DNA of 64,000 bases from Phlebotomus papatasi (Eukaryota; Arthropoda; Insecta; Diptera; Psychodidae): positions 75,836,712 through 75,900,711 of the forward strand of contig NC_077224.1 of NCBI RefSeq assembly GCF_024763615.1, in the 5' to 3' direction. A model generated the notes under the pieces. It made no database searches. It was not told where the DNA came from and was given only the letters and a program-made list of their open reading frames with translations. This document shows positions 19,881 through 31,215 of the stretch, in pieces; the first letter of the stretch is position 1, and the number at the start of each line of letters is the position of its first letter. Position numbers and translations under genes: made by a program.

Positions 19881-20163
19881 CGGTGGCAGCCAAAATCCCG
19901 AAAGCCAAAATCTCAAACGCCAAAATCCTGAATTTTCAAAATCCTGAAAGGGATGAAATTATATGGAGGAAAATGTTTAGAATAATTTCCTAACACACAG
20001 AAGATTTCCCTTTGCCTCCAGCAAGCGCGGGTACAATCGTGGGAGTAGCTGTGACACTTTTAAGAATTCGGGATTTTGGCTTTCGGGATTTTGGCTTTCG
20101 GGATTTTGGCGTTCGGGATTTTGGCTTTCGGGATTTTGGCGTTCGGGTTTTTGACCGGGACCC
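19881..20163. mobile_element. Foldback-like element with tandem-repeat arms, copy 2
   Basis: The right arm consists of about seven direct units of the type TTCGGGATTTTGGC(T/G)T (20069-20150). The left arm has three to four complementary units (GCCAAAATCCCGAAA). Outer ends: CGGTGGCAGCCAAAATCCCG on the left; on the right, the complement of CGGGTTTTTGACCGGGACCC. A perfect 9-bp direct repeat, GGTACAAAC, flanks the element (19872-19880 and 20164-20172). The centre is homologous in reverse to that of 2893-3135. The 9-bp duplication with repeat-built arms matches the description of FB elements of Drosophila. Confidence 0.75.
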
Positions 20164-20174
20164 GGTACAAACAT

Positions 20175-21935
20175 CAGTTAGCAGTCGTGTGTATAAAATT
20201 TTGTGAGAACCTGGACAAAAGTTTCTTTTGAGAAAAAATGTGTGAGGACCCAGACTCACGATGATCTTCGATAATATTTATCCAGTAAAATTTGGCAATT
20301 AAGTGTCAGATCAAGAAAATTTATGGAAAAGACCCCTCAGATGATCCTAATCTCTCAGTGTATGATAATTTGGGGTAAATCTTTATTGTCGAGTTTTACG
20401 GGCTAAATATTCTCAAAGATCAACTTGAGTCCATTTGGACCCTTACAAAAGTTTCCTTAAAAGAAATTTTCGTCCAGGCCTCTGGCTCTGGTTTGTAACC
20501 TATGCAATATTTTCACAAAGTTACATAATTTTCATTTTCATGAAAAACTGTATTTTTTATCATTCTTATTATCCTTTATAATCCCAAAAATAAAATATGA
20601 GTTATGCAATAAATACAAATCTGCCCCAGTGTCCCCTATGGAGGTGAGGCAAAGTCCATTCAAAGATACAAATGCTGGTGTGATTTATTACAAATTGTGG
20701 TCAAAGGACATTAATTTATGCCACCATCTGTCGCAACAGAGACAAGATTTTCCTTCAGTATCCACACACCCCCAAATTCTCTATCTCTCAACTCTCTCAA
20801 CTCCCTCACTCCCTTAAAATATTGAAGATATGCTTTAATCTTTCGATGTAGCTATCTCCATCCTCAAACTGTATGAATATATTTTAATTGTGACCCACAC
20901 TATAACGAACCACCCCCATATTCATTATAATTCACCTCTCTACATCCCTTTGATGTGAAATTTTGGGGCAAAAGTATCAAATTCTCCACAGCATTTCACC
21001 CTCATTAGCAAAATCGATTTTTACCTCTTGGCAAGGAATAAAATTCCCCCTCCCCCTACATCACCCTTTCCATGTCCACTACATCAATAATCCCAAATTC
21101 AATCGATTATAATTTCTGTTGAGAAGGAACTTCTACCAAGCATGGGAATACCCACAACTTCCATTGACATTATATACCATTCAATACAAAGTTCCATGAA
21201 CAAGTTTGATCAGCATCTCTTTGATTAAACTTTATCTAGCACCGACAATCCAACACACATGGATGAGGATACATTTTTTCATCCGGAACGAAAATAGAGC
21301 GCAGCTCATCCAGGTGGAATAAATTTTGTGTCATACAGAAATTATATGAAATTTTCGTATTAAATTTTCTTCAATAAATTCTCACTCGCATTCTATACTC
21401 ATGTCATCCACCTCTTTTTCTCTCCACTTTTTTGTGCAAACACCTGCAAAAGGAGGCGCACATAGAGGATAAAAAAGGATGGCTGGGCAAAAAAAATCCC
21501 TGGAATTTTCAATATCTTTAAGTACAGCATAACTCTTGAGAATTTCAATAAGAGTGTCTCTTCACCTGAAAATTACATATACTTTCATTCACCAAGTGTA
21601 ATACCCATTGAGAACAGGAAAGACAAAACCCTTTCACGGTGAAAAGCGACATGGAAAAAATACAAATTGTATTACAAGATGTTGGTGGAAAAGTTTAAAT
21701 GTTCGTGGCACGTGTCACATTTGCAAATTAATTGAGAAAATTGGTGAACAAAATTACATGCTCAATGTTAATTGTCATGGTTCAATATGATGTTTGTGAA
21801 CCTCTATGCCATACCCCAGATTTTATTCTTCTCTGACAGAACGAAAGAAGTAAGTGAGAGATAGAAGAAAATAATACTTTGGCAGAGTTGATCGCCTTAT
21901 TTACAAAAAATATGTCGACTTTCAAAGTTGACACA
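20175..21935. other. Mostly single-copy-looking DNA; solitary MITE end
   Basis: At 20620-20637 the sequence CTGCCCCAGTGTCCCCTATG looks like a right end of the GGGGAGACTGGGG family, without a matching left end. The stretch 20755-20818 is CT-rich (CTCTATCTCTCAACTCTCTC). No exon could be supported in this segment. Confidence 0.35.
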
Positions 21936-21939
21936 ACTA

Positions 21940-22583
21940 GGGTAACGTGTGGTATTTCTGGACAAGGTGCTTTTCGGGACATAATTATATGTATTTTGGG
22001 ACACATCAAAAATCATATAAATATTTTTTTTTCTAATTATTTTTAAGTTCTATATGAAATATTAATCTCTTTACGTATGAGATAAACATAAAACTTCTGA
22101 AATTTTATTTAAATTAAAGCGTAAAATACGCATGAATTGTGAGTGCCATATTCCACTTTTTACAAAACCTTCAGTGTGGTCAATTTTGCAGATGTCAACA
22201 CAAACAGTGCTTAGTTTTTTTTCGATTAAAGTCACTTTACAAGTAAAATTTAAACAAAATTTTTATGAATGAGTGAAGTTTAGACCTTCTACTTAAGGGT
22301 AAATAATCAGGCTCGGTAAAATTTATTTGCATAATAGCAACTTTTGTCTGTCCCGAAATACTCAACTGTCCCGAAATATACTATTCTTACTTCTTTACAT
22401 TTTTTGCTCTTTTGTATAAAAAAAAGAATGCATTTTTCAACATTTTTCGATAAGGATCTTATTCTGGATTGCATAAGGAACATAAATATTTGTATCAACA
22501 AAAAAAAATAATTTGAGAAGTCGTTAAGCTGTTTGAAACTTGAAAGTGCTAAACAGTGTGTCCCGAAATACCACACGTTACCC
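21940..22583. mobile_element. GGGTAACGTGTGG-family TA-flanked element
   Basis: The inverted ends are GGGTAACGTGTGGTATTTC and GAAATACCACACGTTACCC, identical over 19 bases, with TA on both sides (21938-21939, 22584-22585). The motif 'TCCCGAAATA' or its complement recurs near both ends (21972, 22351, 22368, 22561), possibly transposase-binding repeats. No coding remnant was seen. The perfect ends suggest it is younger than its neighbours. Confidence 0.8.
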
Positions 22584-23533
22584 TATAGCGGTTATAGATA
22601 AATTTTACACAAAAATTGACAAAATATTCATGTTAAATATTTTAAATAGAGGATATCAGGGCAATACCTAACTGAAAATAATATTGCATATTACTTCAGC
22701 CAACTTCATCACATCTTTTAGACCTGGAAAATTTCAAGACGTTAATAGGGAACACTGGGGCAGAATTAGTCAGACGATGATTTTTTCTTTGTCTATAAAT
22801 TATGAAAAACTTGTCTAAATTAAACTGATAAATCTTTCAATGAATAATAAGGCAGTTAAGTACTACGAGTAAATAGTAGTTTGCTCAATATTCATTCTAA
22901 GAAAAATTAGAACATTCCAGAACTGTCTAATTTTACTTCTGTCTACCTTTTCCACGGTCTTCACTATTCACATCCCTTTACTTCTCAAACACATTGCAGA
23001 AATGCCTATTCTACTTATTCGCATTCTTATTTTTCCTCTTGTTGTGAACATCACAACAAATTAAATTTAGATGTGAAAGTGATTGAGTGAGTCAAACGCA
23101 ATTTTGATTTCATAAAAAGTTAATAATTGAATTACTTTAATTATAAAACTTCTTAAAAAAATTTCAGGTTCGTTCCAGTTTCATAAGAATACGGAATATG
23201 TCTAAAAATAAACAAGGGATGGAAATTTTAATTTCGTGAAATTTTCACGATCACGAAAGTGCGGCGGAGGAATTAAAAGCAATAAAATCATAATAAGTTT
23301 TATAAATGCGACCGATTTTAATTAAATTTATTTAATTAATTTAAATTTATTCAAATTTGTTGTTCATTTATTGATTGAAAAGATTTTTCCTTAAGATAAT
23401 AGTTTTTATTATGCTTAAAATTAACAAAGAATTCATTAGATTTTAACATATAATAAAAGTAAGCTTTTGAGGGATAGTGAAGTTAAGGAAAAATCTTTTC
23501 TTCTTTTCCCTAAAAATACAAAGTTGATATATA

Positions 23534-24083
23534 GTGGAGACTGGGGCAAAACTTGTCAAAACGCATATTTAATTCTTTCACGAGCTCTGAGAACCCTTAA
23601 ACGTTTTATATTGAGCATACTCTTATAGGAAATTTACTGCTATACAATATTTTCGAATCATTTTCTAAAAGTCGATTTTGTGGAGATTCTCAAAATTGTT
23701 CGGGAAAATTTTGTCAGTCTTCGGATAATTTGTGACGTTTTACTTTCGCAAACGTTAAAAATATTAAATAGACATATTTTTATAGGAAATTTATTCCTCT
23801 ACAACTTTGTCGAAGATAGTTTTTCTCTATATTAACGAGAAATGTGCTTAAATTGAGCTGATCAGTTTTGATATTTTCTATAAGCCAAATATTCCAAAAA
23901 TAGGGCTCAATATTTCATTATTTTTTATTTTACATAATCCTTCCTCGAATCCCTTGAAACTTTGTAAGTTTAAGAAGGTTCGTGATGGATCTATAATAAA
24001 AATTTCAAGCCTCAGTCTCTTTTATTTTAGAAAGTAGTGAATATTGAAATTTTCGTTTTGACAAATTCTGCCCCAGTCTCCCC
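23534..24083. mobile_element. GGGGAGACTGGGG-family element, copy 2
   Basis: A 550-bp copy of the element at 1801-2395, in the same orientation, with a cleaner right end (complement of GCCCCAGTCTCCCC). It is flanked by TA (23532-23533, 24084-24085). The left end has GTGGAGACTGGGG, one base different. A deletion of roughly 40 bp relative to copy 1 lies around 23645. Confidence 0.85.
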
Positions 24084-24192
24084 TAGACTTGAATGAATTA
24101 TATGTATAACAAACCTATATATGAATTCATAGATTATTATAGAGATCCTTGGCCACTGACACAATGGTCGATATAAGTCCAATATAGACATA

Positions 24193-24404
24193 GGGGAAAC
24201 TGAGGCACCACCAAACACGGGGTAGCACCAAACACTAATTTTTATTTCTAAACTACTTGGAATACCACGACCATTTCTTCAGTGACCAAGCATCCCTATA
24301 GTGCCTATAAATTTCTATAAGTCTTGTCCTCTGAAGTCGAATATATGATTAAAAAATTGCAGTGTTTGGTGCTATCCCGTGTTTGGTGGTGCCCCAGTTT
24401 CCCC
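24193..24404. mobile_element. GGGGAAACTGAGGCACC MITE with CACCAAACAC repeats
   Basis: A 212-bp element has inverted ends GGGGAAACTGAGGCACCACC and the complement of GGTGGTGCCCCAGTTTCCCC, flanked by TA (24191-24192, 24405-24406). 'CCAAACAC' occurs twice in each arm. It belongs to the same end-type as the GGGGAGACTGGGG elements but has an unrelated interior. Confidence 0.8.
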
Positions 24405-24408
24405 TATA

Positions 24409-24640
24409 AGGTAAAGTGTCCTGTAGTCGGACGGTTTCTCAACTCGGCTAGTAGGACTATTTATTCAATTTACTTAGAATTGCTATAATATGCTCTAACC
24501 GGTCTGACATTATAAGATCTATTATATTATATAAAGTGCAAGTCAGTGAAAATTTCAGAGTAATTGACTACAAAACGTAAAAAATTGGTTATAATTCTAC
24601 CGGCCGAGTTGAAGAATCAGCCGTCTTGAGGGCACTTTAT
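24409..24640. mobile_element. AGGTAAAGTG-family MITE, copy 1
   Basis: The inverted ends are AGGTAAAGTGTCCTGTAGTC and the complement of GACGGCTG..-type sequence, both leading to CAACTCGGC. The right end (GGGCACTTTAT) is worn. It directly abuts the preceding MITE with only TATA between them. The larger element at 57465-59276 has the same end sequence (AGGTAAAGTACCCTC / GAGGGCACTTTACCT). Confidence 0.55.
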
Positions 24641-24954
24641 TTTCACCCTTTAAGGACGAGAGGGCCAAAAATTAGGAGTCAGGAAAAATCACTTTTTCTG
24701 ATTTCTTAAAGCAAAACGTAACTTTAAAGGACTGTGAATTTTTTTTAGCACACCATTACCCCTATCGGTTAATCAGCTTTTATAACTACTCCAGCTTTAC
24801 TACTGTCTCAGTTTCTCCTATTCATTACCAATGTGACCATCTCTATAATTTTATTGATAAGTATAAGATTTTTCATCAAATCAATTTTTTAACAAATTAT
24901 CGGCAAGAAAAAACTTTATTATTTGCTGACTAATTCAGCCCCAGTCTCCTCTAT

Positions 24955-26340
24955 AGTTTACATTGATTTAGCATAAAACCTGTGAAAACTTTTCAAACTG
25001 CTTAGCTCTTCCCTACAATTTAAGGAAAGTTCACTTATTAATGCTTCATGATATTCACTGAAATATTATCGTATTAAGCTCATAAACATAGAGTAAACCC
25101 AATGATGCAGTAAATCCATTAAAACATGAAGTTCTTGTTGTCTTATCAGCAGAATAATAACATGAAGTTACATGTTCTTCAAGAACTAGGTCATTCCTCC
25201 CAGGCAAATACCAATAAATCACTCCTACATTGAGGCTATTGACTCCTTTAAAAGACTATCCAAAATATTTTAATAGATTATTCATCAATTATGACTCTTC
25301 AATTGACAAATTAACAATTTCTCTCTAGCAAAATTGTTTGGCATTCTTAACATCATTGCACGTGGAAAAAGTGGAGGAAAAGATATGCGATACAGCCGAG
25401 TTGTAGTGGGCAAAAGACCATAAAAGCCGCATAAACAAACCTGTTGAGTGAAAGATGACGAAAAATTTTTATGAAAGTCAACAATTACCTCAGCGACCGA
25501 GAGTTGTAAATGAATTAAATTGAATAAAAAAATAAAACACTGTGAGAAAAGAGGCAATGAACTCTTGAAGCTGTCGATTGGAACATGATCACCACAAATA
25601 CATCCAACACAACTCTTTAGGTCTCTCACCTCATTCTTCGACGCACAACACAGGCACAATATGAGTGTGTGAAAGTCAAATGCAGGGGAAAAGAGAGATT
25701 TATTTCACAGTTGGAGGAAAAAAAAGTGTCTAAATAGAAAAATGTACTATAAGTTCATTCATGAACAAAAACTGGAAATTGAGGAGGAATCTTTCCGGTG
25801 AAGATCACATGAGACCATTGGAAGATCACATGATATCGATATAAGATCATAGTTTCTGAGATAGGTATCTGCATATCACAAGAACTGATCTATTGTGCAC
25901 AAAGAAAATGGAATTTCCCCAACACGATCGCACTTTTGCTATTTCGATCTTGGCAAAACTGCCACCTTCTTCATTTCTCATTCATTCTTCATTAACCAGT
26001 GCCAAGATTTAACTGTTTATCTGTGACGTGAGTATGGTTCGTTGATACACATTGTGAAGAAATTGCTAAGCTATACCGGATAGTTGCAATGGAAGCGACA
26101 TCAGTTGATTTTTTACGATTTTCAATTGTTACAAAATCATTAAAATAAATTATTCAATTAATTAAAAAAATATTAACAATATTTTTTTTATATTTGTTTG
26201 CTAGTGAAATATACATTTTAATTAGATGTTCCATAAATTGAGTTGTATAAGTTTTTCGTCAGAGAGAGTTTAAACTGGCGTACTGGTACGAAGTTAAGTT
26301 AGAACTTTGAGATTTTCTCACTGTATCACATGGGCAAAGA
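24955..26340. other. Single-copy-looking DNA, unassigned 124-codon open frame
   Basis: The minus-strand frame at 25285-25659 has nine cysteines and no recognisable motif. A GAG|GTAATT donor-like site lies within it. There is nothing to show that it is expressed. The rest of the stretch shows no element ends. Confidence 0.25.
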
Positions 26341-26343
26341 GTA

Positions 26344-27247
26344 GGGGAGACTGGGGTAAAAAGTCACAAATTGAAAATTTAAAAATTCAATATCTTCCAA
26401 GATAAAAAAAATAACGGCTTAAATTTTTTTCATAGATGGCCTCCATAGACCTTCTTCAAAATCGTAAGTTTCTTAGAATTCGAACAAGGAATTCAGAAAA
26501 TAAAAAATATTGAAATTTTTACCTCTATTTTTGAAATATTTTCCTTACAACAGATATCAATTTTGACCTACTTATTATCCAAAATTGATGCACTGGTAAG
26601 TATTTCCTAAATGATTTGGATTCTTTGAATACGAAACCACTATCTCTTTTAGAATTTTACAAAGATTCTTTTCTCCAGAAAACCTTATAATATAAATGAC
26701 CACTTGGGGTAAAAAGTAACAAAAGGTATGGAGCAAAAAGTAACAAAGACAGAAGCAATTTCTGATGTCTTACGGCGAGAAGAAGCGTCATTTTCGCGTT
26801 TCGCCGCTTTTTCTTTGCAATAGGTCAAATGATTAGCAGTCTCTTGTGTGTTTTTTTTTCTAAAATAGCTTGAAAAGCGCTTTTCTCGTTCAGATAAAGA
26901 AAACTGTGTTTGAAAAAGGTGTAGAGGAATAAATTTCCTATGAAAATATGTCACCTAGCTATTTTCTTTTAAATTTACGAAAGCTCGTAATAAAGCAAAT
27001 CAAAATGTGATAATATCCCATACCTGGTACTATTTGCCCCAGCATTTTTGAGAATGGTCACAAAATTACCTTTTAGAAAACAGATCGATAAATGTATTTC
27101 CTTACAAAATAGAGGAAAATAACTTTTACAAAGTTGTAGAGCAGTAAATTTCCTATAAAACTGCACTAATTAGAAATTTCTGGGGCGCTAGGGTAGCTTG
27201 CAAAAAAATAAAATATCCGTTTTGTTACTGTTTGCCCCAGACTCCCC
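26344..27247. mobile_element. GGGGAGACTGGGG-family element, long type, copy 1
   Basis: A 904-bp element begins GGGGAGACTGGGGTAAAAAG and ends TTTGCCCCAGACTCCCC, with TA on both sides (26342-26343, 27248-27249). It is homologous in reverse orientation to 31216-32133. Internally 'GGGGTAAAAAGTAACAAA'-like phrases repeat (26705, 26730). The minus-strand open frame at 26685-26954 has a counterpart in the other copy (see findings). Confidence 0.85.
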
Positions 27248-27249
27248 TA

Positions 27250-28250
27250 CTTATTTGTGGTCTTGTCTTTTTCCTTTAACCATTTGAAGTGCTATATATT
27301 AAAATACTAGAAAGCAAATGTGATTCCAGAGTTAGTATAGAGGATGGAGCTGTTTAACAAAGGGGCAGTGCCATTTTTATTTTTTTGTCAATATTGTAAA
27401 ACTCTGCGCTTAAGTTCTACGATTGAATTTATAAAATATAAATTCATAAAAATGCATAAAAAAGAAAATTTTTGGGACGCCTTACTTTCAGAAATTTCTG
27501 AACCACTGACTGCAGTTATCTATCGAACAATAAAATATAATAGTTTAATACTGATTTTATGATTATAATAAATAATCTTAAACTGAATAACTTTTAAATA
27601 ATTCTGCTAATTTTACTGAATATACGTAAAGGGAAAATTCATACACAGTCATAGAGAATTTTCTGTATCCAAAAATAAATATTTTATTAAAAAAAACAAC
27701 CTGAAATGTTCATTAAAAAAGACTCGATGGCTGTTATTGTCAATAAAAATCGATGTTTCGAAAAACATGGGAGAATTTTCAACTTATTTCTGATAGTATC
27801 GACTATCGATTCTGAAATATTTAATTAATAGCTATACTTTTTGTAGCTAATATATTTATCTACAATCATATTCTTCTCAAAATGACACAATAAATGGCCT
27901 AACGATGAGTAAAAAGAGTAAGAGATATAGATTTATCGATACTATCGATTCAATAGTATCGAAAAGTTATCATTCCACCCCAGATTTTAAAAATATACAC
28001 TTAAAAAGAAATTAAAAAAAAGAACAGAAATATATTTTAACATACTTTGAGAGAATATAAATTGTAGAATGTTCTATATTTTAGATATTATGATAATTCA
28101 AGATTTTTAAAAGCTATTAAAAAGATAGTTATACTAATAATAACAAGTTTTAATGCGGTATAATGAGATCTTTCAATATTCTGAAGTAATTCAACACTAA
28201 AAGACCTTCCAATCGCATATCAAATTACCAAAATTTAACAATTAATAAGA
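27250..28250. other. AT-rich DNA with a cluster of ATCGAT motifs
   Basis: Between 27735 and 27970 the tetra- to octamers TATCGA/ATCGAT occur at least seven times (for example AATCGATG, GACTATCGATTC, TTATCGATACTATCGATTCA). This could be a decayed repeat or a cluster of DREF-like TATCGATA sites. No promoter or exon next to it could be supported. Confidence 0.3.
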
Positions 28251-28256
28251 AACATA

Positions 28257-28461
28257 GGGGAAGGTGGGGATACTTTGAGCTGTGGGGCTACATGTTATAC
28301 AATTTATCCGCATATTTTTAAAGAACACTGAGTTTTAACTTGATCTAATTTGTATAGACAAAACAATTGTGGATCTAAATAAAATATTTGTAAAGACCAG
28401 ATTCATCTAGAAATGAGCGAAAAATCGTATAACAATGTATCCCTACAGCCCCACCTCCCCC
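28257..28461. mobile_element. GGGGAAGGTGGGG MITE
   Basis: A 205-bp element has ends GGGGAAGGTGGGGATACTTT and the complement of CTACAGCCCCACCTCCCCC, flanked by TA (28255-28256, 28462-28463). 'TGTGGGGCTACATGTTATAC' near the left end pairs with 'GTATAACAATGTATCCCTAC' near the right end. The phrase 'AGACAAAACAATTGTGGATCTAAAT' in its middle has a partial match at about 30798-30820. Confidence 0.75.
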
Positions 28462-28573
28462 TACAAACAAAATCCAATGTTTTCTATCTTATAATCAAAA
28501 AGTTTTTAAATTAAATAATAAAACCTTATTCGATTATAGTTTTTGTGTTTTGAAGTCTCAGAAAATTTCTGTA

Positions 28574-28919
28574 GGAAAATTTTGTAACACGTTAACAATG
28601 CCACATGACAAATTGCATCCGAATTCGACTTTTAGGAGAGCTTTTTCGAAAAAGTGATTCTGTAACCATGACATCGTCATTTGAGCTCACGTGGCAATGT
28701 CAAAAGTCACATAAGAGTTTTTGACACATAAATAACAATGAATTTTACGAAACAAATTAACCAAGACGGACTGTAGTTACATAATATCCTTAAGAGATTT
28801 CATTCAAATAGCAATTAATTGTTTTACGAATTCGAATTCATGTGATGTGACAAAAAAAGCTCGAATTGTCAGGTTTCGAACTCACGCGTGACAATGTCAC
28901 AACACTTATAGAATTCCCC
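28574..28919. mobile_element. Diverged relative of the 6705-6929 MITE
   Basis: Ends: GGAAAATTTTGTAACACGTT on the left and, at the right, the complement of GGGGAATTCTATAAGTGTTG. ACAATGCCACATGACAA and ATTGTCACGCG type sequence lies inside, as in 6705-6929. TA precedes the left end. The right flank is TT, so the duplication is imperfect. Confidence 0.5.
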
Positions 28920-29094
28920 TTCAAGTTTCAACTAAATTAAAATTTTATTTCTTAGAAACAATCTCAGTTTTGCATAAATTTTCCCTGGATTTCAGGTCAC
29001 ACATTTTAACACTCACGTTTAATCTTTCCTCCCAAAATAAACCAATGAGATTAAACTATTTATTTTTTTTATTTTTATTAACTCTGTATGAAAA

Positions 29095-29375
29095 CTCTCT
29101 CTTAAATATGTATTCAAAATTTCCTATGAGAGTGAGCGAGGTGACTAGATGTAGGTTTCATTCACTCTCATTGAAAAGTCAATAACATATTTACAAAACA
29201 TAAATCATTGTGCGTTGGGCATAATGCCCTACGCACAATAACTTTTGTTTGTAAACATGTTTTTAAAATTTCCTATGAGAGAGAGCGAGTTGACTTGATC
29301 TAGATCTCACTCACTCTCATTGAAATGTCAAAAACATGTTTACTAAACAAAAGTTATTGTGCGTTGGGCATAAGT
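29095..29375. repeat. Duplicated inverted-repeat unit with ATTGTGCGTTGGGCAT
   Basis: Two direct, diverged copies of a ~125-bp unit (29095-29219 and 29250-29375) each contain AAAATTTCCTATGAGAG, a CTCACTCTCATTGAAA segment and a terminal ATTGTGCGTTGGGCATAA. At their junction (29203-29240) the motif meets its own complement in a near-perfect palindrome (ATTGTGCG..ATAATG..CGCACAAT). The second unit with its junction arm (29219-29375) forms an inverted repeat about 155 bp long, so this looks like two abutting copies of one MITE. Confidence 0.6.
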
Positions 29376-29379
29376 CACA

Positions 29380-31210
29380 GGATATAATTAAGTTTTACTT
29401 CAGTTTATCGTTCTTTTTTTATAAAACGCTCTCAAAACTCACTTTGCAATTTATACCCGAAACTATCCCACCCTACCCTATTTAACCATCTGCACATGAT
29501 TACAAGACAGTCATTAATGAAATGTTAAAATGCACACAACAAATTGCAAATACGAAGAATATTTATAAAAATTCTTCTGTTTATGAAATATTTCCGAGAA
29601 ATTTTTCTCATCTCTCTCACCTCTCTCATATCTTATGGGTGCATCAGAAAGTATACCATATATGTATTTTTTTAAGAAAATTTGTGGCATTATTAAACAA
29701 ACAAGCAGTGGAAAAGAAAAATCTCACTGAAAGTCACATTTAAACTCTATAATCTCTTCACTCTCTTTCGTGACACATAGCAAATATATTGTCTTAAAAC
29801 TGTCTCATTGCAATATTCAATGAATATAATTATCACAGAATTGTGTATAGAAGAAAAAATCTTTTAGAGAATAAAGTGAAAGACTTAGAGCTCAAGTTTG
29901 CAAACAATAAACCTTGAATTGCAGAATTATGTGACACAACTAGAAACTTATCCATCATCACGCGAATCGAGTACATAAATTTTCACTTAAAGATAGAGAG
30001 AGAAAACATCAAAGTGGAACACATATTATTATTTGATTTTGATTTACCCAACCAAAAGGTCACAAATGAGCCTCGTAAGAAAATGTAAGTGTACAAAAAA
30101 AAAATCTCAAAGAACTCTCAGAACAATTTACGATGATGAAAAGTGAAAATGATCATCAATTGTGTGAATTTCTGCAATATGAATCTTTCTAATCATCGGC
30201 CTCATTAAGTATAGTATTGCGTGTTTGAGAGATTCAATTATCGAAAAAAACACTTCGAGATGTCCTATTTTAATAATAGCCAACTAAATAACACAGAAAT
30301 TCTGCAGAATTTTCTTAAAAAAAAAAAACATTCTGCAAGAAGCAATTTGCATTGAATTGGTCTTTATAGTCGGGTAAAAATGCATTAAAAGTTTATTTCT
30401 TTGCGCACTACTGCAAAATTAGGCATAGACAAACGACTATTTTATTCGAAATATTAAGAACACGCTCGTAAAATGCAAAACGATACACAAGTGCACTCAT
30501 AAAATAAAGTATCTCAATCACAGCTAACTCATATTATAGTTTATACAGCGTGACTAAACCATGTTTTTCAGATTACGATTGTATATTAACCTTAAATCAG
30601 CTTTTAGATGAGATTCTTAATGAGAGTAAACTCAAAATAACTACAAATTCGATAAGGGTCTTGAACTTGAGGAAGAGACATAATTTAGAAATGGTCAGTT
30701 TATATATAAATAGGGGAAGATGGAGCTACATTGAAAATGCTATTTTTTTGGCAGTTTTTTAAAGGAAGCTGCTCCTTTAAAGTTATGTAATTTAGATAGA
30801 CAAGACAATTGTGGATCTAAATTAAATGATAACTAGGTGTAGTCTAGCGCCCTTTAGAAATTATGCTGGATACCCTGAATAGTGTATATCCTTTAATACA
30901 ATTGATATTAGTAATATTAAAGTTATCTGAAATAAGTTCTCTATAATGTAACATTCAAGCAGACTTTTAAGAACAACTTACTGTATCCAATAAAATAATT
31001 CGCTTTTCTAATCACTTTAAGCTATTATAAGTTATATGTAAGTGTATTACTCGCAGTTCTTTGCCAAAAATATTCTAGAATAGCATTTCGAAAAAGGAAA
31101 TTGAGAAAAAAATTGCATTATTCACAACATAGTACCTTGTTTATAATTTTCGTTAACACATTCAGAAAGTAAATATTTATAATATTTGTTATTGCCTTTT
31201 AAAATATAAT
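29380..31210. other. AT-rich DNA, no supported feature
   Basis: Apart from the fragment at about 30710-30830, which resembles the MITE at 28257-28461 (GGGGAAGATGGAGCTAC, later GACAATTGTGGATCTAAAT), I see no element ends and no exon. Confidence 0.35.
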
Positions 31211-31215
31211 ACATA

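Larger units (their letters stand above)
22748..24951. mobile_element. Composite MITE split by three nested elements
   Basis: The left end GGGAACACTGGGGCAGAATT continues 'AGTCAGAC'. The right end is the complement of CTGACTAATTCAGCCCCAGT with TCTCCTC, so both ends share CCCC-CTGAATTAGTCAG-type sequence. TA flanks both (22746-22747, 24952-24953). 'CTGATAAATCTTTCAATGAA' near the left end recurs in the element at 50314-51492, which is of the same family. Between the ends lie three separate insertions: 23534-24083, 24193-24404 and 24409-24640. Confidence 0.6.

Noticed and set aside
20060..20160. CRISPR-like array (regular short repeats)
   Set aside because: Units are contiguous without spacers and are mirrored in the other arm; this is a eukaryotic inverted-repeat element.
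19977..20259. Open frames with (R/S)QNPE or FRDFG repeats on both strands
   Set aside because: Same cause: repeat-arm units of the Foldback-like element read in several frames.
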